Shown one piece after another: positions 25,401-37,400 of a stretch of DNA of 64,000 nucleotides. The notes under the pieces were generated by a model. That model did not search any database and was not told the DNA's origin. It was given only the letters and a program-made list of their open reading frames with translations. The DNA lies in contig CM046838.1 of assembly GCA_025618425.1 (NCBI GenBank), positions 6,161,655 to 6,225,654 of the forward strand, given 5' to 3'. The position numbers were made by a program, and so were the translations under genes. The stretch is from Heliocidaris tuberculata (lineage: Eukaryota; Echinodermata; Echinoidea; Camarodonta; Echinometridae). Positions within the stretch are counted from its first letter, which is position 1. Every line of letters begins with the position of its first letter.

Positions 25401-28400
25401 AATGATTAAGTAATATCAAATGCAATCAACTTCATGAATCAGGACCACACTCAAGTCTATGCAAGATAAAATTAATAGCACATGTAAACCCACATGGTCC
25501 CAAACAATAACAATCCATACAACATAGAATTGGATGGACCAAATGACTGACACAATGCGTTTATGGTACTATCACGGACTTCTAAACCATACCTTTGTTG
25601 GTTTCTTCATCTTCTTCTAATTTTGCCGGTTCTTGATGTGATTCATGTTTTTGTTTCCGCTTTCTTCTTTCTCGTAATTCTTCCTTCAGCTGTCTAGATT
25701 CCTCTTGTAGTTCTTCCCTACACAAATAAAAAGACAACAAAGAAAATGCTATGATTTCATCCACATATCGTCCCTGTTTTCACGAAGTGACGGTAATGAG
25801 GAAAAATGCATATTTTTTTCAATTTTGAGTTTTTTTCATTTTTGGACATCATTCACTAAACATCTTGAACCTCACAAAGTTTCAGATCATAATAATGTTT
25901 AATTATGTAACTATGGCGAAAACATCAACAAAAAAATACCTAGTAAAAGGATTTTCTGTTTTTAAGAAGTGACGGCTTACAGCCGTCCCGTATGTTTTAC
26001 GTGCGTAGCTGAGATCCGTCACTTCGTGAAGACAAAGAAGAGCGCGTCCTTGAATTGACTTTTGTGTTTTCACGAAATGACGGTTAAAAGCGGTGTGATC
26101 AAGTCCAATATGTTTTACATGCATGCGGCTGAAATCCGTCACTTCGTGAAAATCTGTCACTTGGCGTCCTTGAATTTTGTGTTTTCACAAAATGATGGTT
26201 ATGTTTACAGCTCATTTTCCCCCAAAATATAAACAAATAGGCAAATGATTAAACATAGAACTAAACATTGAAATATGATCTATCCCAGGATATAAAATTT
26301 ATTCACCCTTCATACAGTAAAGCGGTTGAGATTATGCTTTAAAAATTTGAAAGCGATTTATTCAAAACTAACTTTCTTTTAGTTGCACGCTCATCCGTCA
26401 CTTCGTGAAAACAGTAACGATATGTGTAAATAATGAAACTACTGCTAACAATGAAAACTTGAAAAGCAAGTTTGCTCTCTCCAAGAGCATTCAATTTTGA
26501 ATTGTTTTGGTGGTAAAGTTCCTTATGCTTTTCTATAAAAGCAAACCATGATGTAGTAGTACTGCATGTAAAATGAACTAACGGTGAAGTTACATATTTA
26601 TAGTTCGTTATTGCTATTGCACAGAAATTTTCTAGAACAGCATGAGACTTTATGAGACTTTGGATGTGAAGCTACATCTTTACTGTATGTCATAGGTAAG
26701 CTTGCTAGTTTCTTTATAGAACAGAATGATTCTGTAATAGAGCTTACCCAGTAAAAAAGCAATCAAATGCACTGCTTACCAAACTGGCAATGTACAAACA
26801 ACATTCACCCTGCCTGCCTGCCTGACATCACTTTGATAGTGTGAAATCATAAGATAGTCTTTCATATTCATAATTTCATGAGCAATACGGTGTAGCTGAG
26901 AGGTTGGAGCAATGGTCTTAGATCGAGAAAATCCTGACCAGTGTACCCTACATGCATTTTCTTTGGATAAGTTATTTAATCCTCATAAACTAAAGTCCAT
27001 CGATACAATTCAAAACCATATATCCCCTGGTTGCTTACTAATAAGAAGGCTTCTTGCATCAGAGCACTCATGTCCGTCACGCTTGGACACTTCTATGGCA
27101 ACAAGATTATTACCCTGGTAATAGTAGAGCAGCCAATATGTACTGCTCCAGCATAGCAGGTACCTATTTATGTCTTACCAAAAGGACTCTGATGCTGGGC
27201 TGGGATGTGAATACTTGACCTCTAGACCGTAAAACTACATCACGACAGTTACTGCCATTTTTGGTACCAGCCAAAATCACAAACACAAAAGAATCTGACT
27301 TGCTTTCTTGACAACTGTTTCTCTTCCTTTAATGTCTCTCTGACTCCTTCCTCTGATTTCTTTCTCTCCTTGGTGAGTTTTGATCTAATCTTGTCAGCCG
27401 TTTCCTTCTTCTTCTCTTGTCTGTGTCTCTCATACTCTTCTTCTTTCTCATCATCTTCATCTGATTCTGTAGGCTTGGGATGCAATCTCTCTTCTATTGA
27501 TGGTTTCTCCTCTCTGAAAAGTATAGAAAATATCACATTCCAGAAAACCTATTTTTAACCAATTCAGTGCTCTGGACAGATTCAAGCGCCCAAATTTTGA
27601 TAATGTATTTTATGTATCTAATAGTTTTTGTCATGGACAAGTTTGATTTTCATCTTGAGGGTAGGTTCATGATTTGTGGTATCAGAATGATGCCAAGGAA
27701 CACCTTTTTTTTTTCCTCATCAAAATGAACAATCAACCGAGGCACTTTGACTGAAAAGTGAAAACTTTTCTCACAAATGACTATTTGTGATAGATGGTTG
27801 TAAATAAAACTTATTGGCACTAAGAGCACTAAGGGCTAAAATGTTAGAGTGACCAAAGTAATATTCCTGTAAGCCTAAGTGAGTAAGAAAACTCAGAAGT
27901 CAACAGGTTACAAGCATCTGTCAGATAATTAGTGGCAAATTTATCTGTTGTAAAATTCTGATTCTATATTTTCAGTGTAACTGTAGAGGTACAGTATATA
28001 TGATGAAACTTTACAGCACTACAATTCATGCATTAATAACTGACAGTTTTGTTCATATTTACTTATATGATATATCTCTAAAAATATATGAGAAGTTTAC
28101 GGACAAAATGACTAGATATACTTCAAGATTCCTACGTTTCTGATGATACTTTACTTTTCTATCTCTACAGCAGGGACTGAGCTAAGCTTTGGATCTTTCA
28201 CCAGATCATGCATACTCTTGCTCTTGTTCTTCATAGACTGGCTGGCAACCACTGTCTCTTCTTCATCTTCCTCTGCTTCCTCCCCAAATGAGAGCAGGCT
28301 AAAATTTCTGATTATAGGGAGAGGGAGCAATTGATTTACATGTCAGATTATTCAAGTTATCCTCAATGGGACTCATTTAGGAGAATATTTCCTAAATAAT

Positions 28401-31400
28401 ATCAGCCCACAGGCCAGCATGAGAGGCATGGTGCCATATCGTTGTTGTTGTTGTTTCGGATTTGTGACGTAACGCAATCTATGTGCAGGTTTCTGTACTT
28501 CTTTTTCATGTCAGCTGACAATGTTTATACTCCATGGCCTAATAAATATACTGGAAATTAATGTACTTGTCCATCTTTTTCTTTCCCTTACAAAAATACT
28601 TATTGTTCAAAGCAATGGCTATAAGAATTCTACAAAGTTTTGTAAATACATCTTAATCAGAGAACAGTGAATGATGAAAGAATAACAAAACTGCAGTGTG
28701 TCGATATCAATATAAAACATAACATTACTGGAAAATATGGTACAACTTTCATATTCTCTTGACTTACTTTGTGGCCTTTGATTTACTTTTAGACTTCTTT
28801 TCTTCCTTGTCCTGTTTCTTCTTCACCTGACGAGGAATGATGTCATCAAATGGATTGGCAAGGACCTGCAAAAAAGAAATAAAAACATGAGGAAATGATG
28901 ACTTATGTTTGTTCTTTTCATCTTTCATTTTCTTAAAATTACATGATGACAAGTGTTGCATATTTTACAAATTCTGGAAGTAACTGACCCAACGATTACG
29001 GAAAAAAAAATCCCAACTAATTAATCGATGGCCCAAGTTTTTGGTTGACTATGATATTAGCATCTATCAACAAAGTTTTTAATAGGTATACACATATGTG
29101 TAATAATATTTTTTCCTTTACTTTAAATACAATATTCCAATTGTCAATAAGATGGATATCAGTCACAAAACCCTGAGTTAGTCCCTTACAACTGAGGTTA
29201 CATGTACCTACAACGGTTAACAGGAACTTATTTCTAAACGTTGAATTGACCTTCAATGAAACGGATAAGTATTATCTGAGATAAATACTACAAACCTGAG
29301 TGGCTTTGACCTTGGGTGGGTAGACTGGCCTGTCATCTGCTCCAATATCTACTTCACCTAGCTTTACAGCATTGTATATTGTATTGCCTGCAATCTGAAA
29401 TGTATTGCACAAACATAGTTCATTTAATTTTACATGAAATATTAACAGATCATTCATCTCTTTTTGTGCAGTTTCTTTGTCCTATGCTATCTCATCTGAT
29501 TATAGAACATGAAAATATACATGGTGGTCAGATAAAAGGATGACAGTAATAGGCTATAAAGGGAATGCATTGTGAATATTTCATGGATGAAAGTGTTTCT
29601 AAGCTTACAATCAACAATCAGGTTCTCTCCTCTTAACCCACTGCGTACGGGACCCGGGTAGCTCCTGTATTAAGCCTATGGGAATAAGGAAATTCAGTAG
29701 TCAACAGGTTTATACAAAGTAAAGGATAATTAGGATTCTGGAAAGAGAACACTGTATCTAAAGGGTAAACTGATAAGTCCGGCCAGGCAGAAACTCCTGA
29801 CTCAATATGACCTCTTTTAGCTTTCGAGGATATTTGAACAAAGTCAAATTTTTGTGTTGGTCTTACATGAACCAAGAAACATATGTTTTCACCAAATTCA
29901 TGACCATGGCAAACACATTCAATGATACCACTGCATCTCTACATGTATTTTAAGTTGTATAAAACACATCATGCAAAGCTGAAGGGATAAAGAAATCTGC
30001 TACAGTGTGGAGCGCCAAGAGTGTCAATTCGGACAGACATGTGCGCTATACAAGAACCCATCATTATTACAATTATTATTATTACATGTATGACTCTACC
30101 TTGCCAAATATGGTATGCTTGCTCTGGAGATGCTCACAAGGACCGAGGGTGATGAAGAACTGGCTGCTGTTGTCATTGGGACCACCATTAGCCATAGCAA
30201 CAAGGCCTCTCCTTACAAATCTCAACCTGGAGTGAAATTCATCCTATGGTAAAAAGACAAAGGTAATGAAATCATAACTTGGAAAGCACGTAAAAGTGAT
30301 ATTAAACAAGGGTAAAGAAAGCAGATGAAAATATTGGTAAAACAAATTACTTTCTTTTAAAGGAATATTAAGTACATGGGGTATAAACATTGATAAAACC
30401 ATAAACTGAATGCACTTTATCTGAACAAAATCTGCTTTTGAATGTCTCCAAAATCAGAGCTTCAATTTACAAAATGTACACCAGTCAATATTAGGATTGC
30501 CATTTTTCTATTAACCCTAAAAAGGCCGGGATATTTGGGCTATGCCACAGCCGTTTTCTGGATGAAATTTGTCGGGGACAATTTTGCGATCATAAACAGC
30601 ATAAAATAAATTAATTTTAATCAATAAATGTAAAAATATTCATAGATTTCTAAATTTTGGCTGAAAACCCATTTTGTATTGAAATTGTACATGAAATCAC
30701 GTTTTTTAGCAATTTTTGGTCTGACATGCAAGTACGAAACGTTGAGTAACTTCGGAACCGCATGCCCGGACATCGCGAATTCGGTCTCAAAAGATGTGTG
30801 AGATTTGAAAGAAGAAAGTCATGAAATGATGCAGCGACTGCTTTTCGCGTTGCGGACATATCGCGAGAAATGTCTAGGGGCAGTAGGGGGGTGGATTTTT
30901 TAGGGTTAAAGAACAACTTATTTCTTCTATCTTCTATTAATATATTTGGACACTGGATACACCCCGAGTAAGGCAACTATCTTTGTAGGCCAACATGCAT
31001 ACAAATGTCACTTCCTCACATTGTTAATCAACTGACTGGTATAGAGGTATTACGGCATAGTGATTCATTCACTTGACTTTCAGTCAACATGCTGAGGGTT
31101 CAAATCTCACCCTGGCACTAACTTTGTGAAGCCAGGCCATAGTCTATATTTGCCACTCTTCACCCAGGTGTAAGTGCACAGCTGATTTGCTTGAGAGTGA
31201 TACATGTTGACCTTTTGGTTATAACCAGGGTATTAATGCTGAAGCGCCAGGAGTGCCACAGTGTGACGAACATGACTGACTCCTACTGTGCCAAGGGGTT
31301 TAGCTCTCTTCAAAATTTTACCAAAACTTGATCAATGCTTACTTTTCAATGCTTACTTTTAAAATGTCTGCACTTCATTAACCATCTATTATTTCACAAA

Positions 31401-34400
31401 ATATTGTGTACAAAACTTGTAGGAAATGTATTACCATTTGTTATGATACCAATCATTATTACTTTACCCAAATTTATGCATAAGAATTATTGCGTGGTTT
31501 TTTTTTGCCATTATTTTTTGGTTTTTCATTTGTTTACTATTGTTTAATGTTGAAATAAGGTAATATCTTTTTAAAAATCTGCAATTTTCTCTGAAAATTT
31601 CTATGGTAGCTTATAATTATAATCATATATTTAGAAAGCTTGATTTATGCTCAAAATTTTGTTATACATTGACCATCATATTCCTTTCCTGTGGTCCAGC
31701 AATTGGTAAATGAAAATGACAAGTCTATCTCAGGGTTCTCCACTAGCGGTTTTACCCGGGGGCTCCGCCCGGGTAAAATTTGAAAAACCAGTTTAGCGCC
31801 CGGACAAAAACTTGACGCGCCCGGATATAAAAATTGACATATTTTCACGCACAGACAAGACAGCATCAAGACCGCGCGGCATTGCGCAATCAAGCATCGA
31901 CTTAAAATAAAAACTTTACTCGCATGATCATGTTGGAAACCCGCACGAACGCATTATCTCTTTGCATGAACCACGTCGAATTCTCATTGCGATCACGGCC
32001 ACCTTCTCTGGATCGATCGCAACGAGTTCTGTCTGTGGATCCGCGGTGCACGTGCGTCGCAAATTTGACTTCGGAGGCCGACGAACACAAGAGCCCCCGG
32101 ACAAAATACAGACCAGTGGAGAACCCTGTATCTGTCACATATATGTGACATTGGCACGGAGAGAGTTAAAGAATCACTATAATCATTACATCCTATCAGC
32201 ACATCCTACTTTAACTCACTCTGAAAGGGTGCCCATAAATTGATTCTCCTCCTTCTCCTGTGCCTGTTGGATCTCCTCCTTGGGCCATGAAGTTCCTGAT
32301 GATTCGATGGAAGATAGTGCCATCATAGTAACCCTCCATGCAGAGCTGGACAAAGTTCCTGCATGCCTTGGGTGCCTCCTTGGACCAGAGCTCTATGTCC
32401 AACTCCCCACATGATGTCTTCAGAAGAACCTGATGGTCAAGTATTGGAAGAAAATTAAACTAACCGAAAGCTAAGTTTTATATTCTTCTTTTTAAGCAGC
32501 TTGGAGGAAATAACAACCAACTGAAATGTGTCTGAAATAAATACATAGTCTCCTCACCGTATTTACTAGTTCACCACTTCATCTTTATATTTTCTATGAA
32601 AAGAATTATGTTCATCATGAAAGAACAGAATAGAATTATAATAGAAAATTACTTTTCAAATTTCAATGCACAATTTACTTTTTAAAAAATATAGGTAAAA
32701 ATGGGGCATTTATCAGAAGAGGAAAGGGTGCCTATTAGAGTTGGGAAGGGGCACTTATAAGAGGTGAAAAGGTGCACTTATAAGAAGAGGGAAAGGGCAC
32801 ATATTAGATAAGGGGCACTTATCAAAAGGTGCATGGGCACATATTAGAAAGAAAGGGGCACTTTTAGTAGTAAAAAGGGTATTTATCAGAGAGAAAGGGG
32901 GCATTTTTCAGAAAATAAAGGGCACCCTAGATACACATCCATGTTTACATTTGTTTGTTAGCATGATTGATTTCCATTTGTATTACATATTTATTCGTCA
33001 GGACTGATCTGTAAGTAATACAGATCTCTTATTTTCTGATATCTGATTATTGTGATGTAGAATAAACATCTTTTAAAGAAAAAATCTATAAAAAAGAGAA
33101 GCTTCAAGCCTCTTCGTTTTTTTTAAAGGAATCTGCAATCTTTGGTACTGAACGGTTGTAATTATCACCATCTATTCTATGATCTTATTTATTCTGTTTC
33201 ACATACTTTTCATGTCATGGTATTTTTAGATCTACTTAACATTATTATTATTAAACAAAGAAGGAAAAATACAGAGCTTAAATTATCTGTAGCAGGTATA
33301 TCGGAATATGTAAGAACTAAACTTCAATCCATAATAAAACACAAAAATAATTGAGCAACGCAACCAACAATGCAAAGCAAATGGAAACTGCTCGTAGTCT
33401 GACCCCACTGTGCCTGGGCGCCCACACCAGTGCTCCCGGCGGGACTGCGCTCAGTCACATAGTCCCGCTGCATGCTACTCTCAGCATCTGACATTCAATT
33501 TTGAGGAGTGGAAAAAACTAGCTATACGAGCTCTGTGGCTTATCAATCTGGTACTGGCCACTGAGCTATACAGCCCATGCCTATACTGTGTGTGGAGGAG
33601 GATATCAACCAAAAAATCTAGATCTAAATATCACCATTTCCCACATACTGTGAGCCATGCAAACCACCCTCGGAGTTTGCTAAAGGGGTTACCTTCCAGG
33701 ATCAACTAAGATTGTAAAAATTGAATGAATAAAAAAGAAAAAAAGCCACAAAAATGGCAGGTGTGATCAGGTTTTTTTTACCTTGCACTTGTAACTTGTA
33801 TATATGGGACTACACATGCAAGATAAAGCTTGGTGTAGTCCACACCACGTAACTATAGTGGTCATATTGACCACTACGCGGGACGAATGCAAAAATACTA
33901 GTCATTTTCTATCGCATGTACTTAAGGTATGGGGGGAAAGTAAGATAAATGTTTAAAATACTTCCTTTCAAATTCAGCGCTTTAAAATCTCTTTCCTACC
34001 TTAAATGGCCGTTAGGAATAACTTCTGATATTTCCAGCAATATCCAAAGTCAAAATCATGTCCAAAACCTAAGAAATCCCCGCCAATTTTTTTCGCGATC
34101 GCATGTTGTTTTCCAGCTTCCGATGTTTTTAGACTAAATCGGCCAATAAAATTTTGTCCACAACGAAACTCGGTATCGTGTGCACATCGATCTCTACGAT
34201 CGCACACACGGAAAATCGGGACTTACGTGTGCGCGATAGGAACCGAACTTTTAACGACCGAATTTTTTAGCGCGAGATGTCAGCGCTTGAGGCGATCAGG
34301 AAATGTACACCGTGACTTGCGATACCCCGTTTCGCCAGAAGTGACAGTAAATTACGAATTTCATTTTTGGAATTATCTTTTCCAACATCGGTGAGTTGAA

Positions 34401-37400
34401 TTTATTGTATTTCATGTATATGTTGGTGTTTTGAAAGTGTTGAGGTGGATGACTGCCTAGAGTCTACACACGAAGTATAGTAAAGTCGCTATGAGTGGTG
34501 TAGTCCCATATATACAAGTTACACAGTGTAACTTGTATATATGGGACTACACCAATCTTACCTTGCATGTGTAGTCCCATATATACAAGTTACAAGTGCA
34601 AGGTAAACAAGTGAATGAGTAAATTACGCAATGCGTAATAAATGTCCCCGCCGGAAGTGCAGATCTGTGGAAATTAACTAGCCTGAACCTTAAAACTTCA
34701 GTGAAAAACTTTAGTGAATAAAATAATAATGTTACTGCATGCAAAAGAAGAGAATACCAACAATGCATGTATACAACTGAAATATAAAACATGAAAACAT
34801 TATGAACCTTCAGCCATTTTGAATAAATTTGCATAAATTTGCATGAATAATGAATTTCAAAATTCTGTGTAGAAGTTTGGAAGCCCCCACCCAGCCCTAT
34901 CAGATAAAACAATCGGAATCAAAATTTGATGTGAAATAGAGGAGAAGTAGCATTTTTTGTCAATTTTGAATAAATTTGCATAAATTTGCATAATTAATGA
35001 ATTTCAAAATTCTGTGTAGAAGTTTGGAAGCCCCCACCCAGCCCTATCAGATAAAACAATCGGAATCAAAATCCGATGTGAAATAGAGGAGAAGTAGCAT
35101 TTTTCGTCAATTTTGAATAAATTTGCATAAATTTGCATAATTAATGAATTTCAAAATTCTGTGTAGAAGTTTGGAAGCCCCCACCCAGCCCTATCAGATA
35201 AAACAATCGGAATCAAAATCCGATGTGAAATAGAGGAGAAGTAGCATTTTTCGTCAATTTTGAATAAATTTGCATAAATTTGCATAATTAATGAATTTCA
35301 AAATTCTGTGTAGCAGTTTGGAAGCCCCCACCCAGCCCTATCAGATAAAACAATCAGAATCAAAATAGGCCAAGAAATGACGGAGAAGTAGCATTTTCTA
35401 ACATTTGAGAACCCACGGACAGACGGACGGACGGACGGACGGACGGACACACACACACGCACACACGAACGGAGCCCGTTTCATAGTCCCCTCGCGAACT
35501 TCGTTCGGCGGGGACAAAAAACCTGATCACACCTGCCAATTTTGTGGCTTTTTTTCTTTTTTATTCATTCAATTTTTACAATCTTAGTTGATCCTGGAAG
35601 GTAACCCCTTTAGTAAACTCCGAGGGTGGTTTGCATGGCTCACAGTATGTGGGAAATGGTGATATTTAGATCTAGATTTTTTGGTTGATATCCTCCTCCA
35701 CACACAGTATAGGCATGGGCTGTATAGCTCTGTGGCCAGTACCAGATTGATAAGCCACAGAGCTCGTATAGCTAGAAAAAACAATGACAGTAAGTTCCGA
35801 TTTCATTTATATTCATCAGGTAGCAAGAAAAATGTATGAATTAACTCTTTTAATTAGTTTCAGAACTATTTTAACTCCTCTTCAAGGAAGGTTACGATGG
35901 TAAAAATGACACTGAACTTTGACTTGAAAAAAAATTCACTTTCACATGTCCTATTCTCAAAATTCGAAGTCGAGGCGAAAGGGAATTTTCCAAAGACGTA
36001 ATCAGCCAAAGCAAGCCAAATTTGGCGAGAAAACGCCGTTTCTACACGCAATCAAAGAGGTATCCTTCAGAGTAACTCGCACTGGGTGTGAAACAGCTGC
36101 CGGGCTCACGGAAACCAAGCCAGTGTGCGCGATAGTCACATACCTAGTATAACTATAAGTGCTCTCTACACTGATGCAGTGTTGTGGGTTTGACACCCGC
36201 TCAGGTCCACTTATACATATGTACAAGCTTATCTGAAGATAACCTTGTACTCAGAATAGCTCTTTTATGGGTGAATAGGCTTCAATAGCTATTGTGTGCT
36301 CATAGCGACTTTACTATACTTCGTGTGTAGACTCTAAGCAGTCATCCACCTCAACACTTTCAAAACACCACTGCACAAAAGTTACCAACATTCACTCATA
36401 ATCAGCATTTAATTTACAAAAAACGACACCAACATATACATGAAATACAATAAATTCAACTCACCGATGTTGGAAAAGATAATTTCAAAAATGAAATCCG
36501 TAATTTACTGTCACTTCTGGCGAAACGGGGTATCGCAAGTCACGGTGTATATTTCCTGATCGCCGCGAGCGCTGACATCTCGCGCTAAAAAATTTGGTCG
36601 TTAAAAGTTCGGTTCCTATCGCACACACCGATTTTCCGTGTGTGCGATCGTAGAGATCGATGTGCACGCGATACCGAGTTTCGTTGTGGACAAAATTTTA
36701 TTGGCCGATTTAGTCTAAAAACATCGGAAGCTGGAAAACAACATGCGATCGCGCAAAAAAATTGGCGGGGATTTCTTAGGTTTCGGACATGATTTTGACT
36801 TTGGATATTGCTGGAAATATCAGAAGTTCTTCCTAACGGCCATTTAAGGTCAGGTAGGAAAGAGATTTTAAAGCGCTGAATTTGAAAGGAAGTATTTTAA
36901 ACATTTATCTTACTTTTCCCCCCATACCTTAAGTACATGCGATAGAAAATGAATAGTATTTTTGCATTCGTCCCGCGTAGTGGTCAATATGACCACTATA
37001 GTTACGTGGTGTGGTATCAGCAGGCCCTTTTCCAGGCTAGATCATACAGGAGAGGAAAATAATTATTTAAAATTTCACTTTCAATTCTGAATCCCCTAAT
37101 TTGTGGCACAGTAAGAGTGGAAGAGTCCATGAATCAGGTAATCTAGCAAATTTAAGAAAATTAAATCTTGCTTAGAGCAATTTTGTGGTCTGTTTTTGAC
37201 TGCTGCAACAGTGAATGTTGGACACAGTCCCACATAGGCAAGGGCCTATGAGTATGAGTGGCTCAGGTCTTACCTGATTTTCTTTTTCACTTATGAAATT
37301 GACAACAATAGCATTTATTCCGATAAATATGAGCATGATTTCAACAATAACAAATAAGAAACTTGACTAAATATTCACTTTGTCAGGCGGATTTAATGGC

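Noticed and set aside
27370..27558. Plus-strand Ser-rich open frame.
   Set aside because: It is the antisense of CWC27 exon 7.
23067..30976. Open frames of about 69 codons shared by the two piggyBac-like MITEs (minus frame at 30650-30976).
   Set aside because: Similarity follows the DNA of the MITE copies; no known domain, and the elements are too short for a transposase.
31902..32243. Several Arg/Ser-rich frames on both strands.
   Set aside because: They lie in the CpG-rich hAT-like MITE, where stops are rare because of base composition.
34821..35400. CRISPR-like array.
   Set aside because: Units are contiguous 147-bp repeats without unique spacers, inside a eukaryotic TIR element.
33410..35784. 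Same peptide ([20 protein letters not shown]) encoded at two places in opposite directions.
   Set aside because: Explained by inverted repeats A and A'; no domain recognised.
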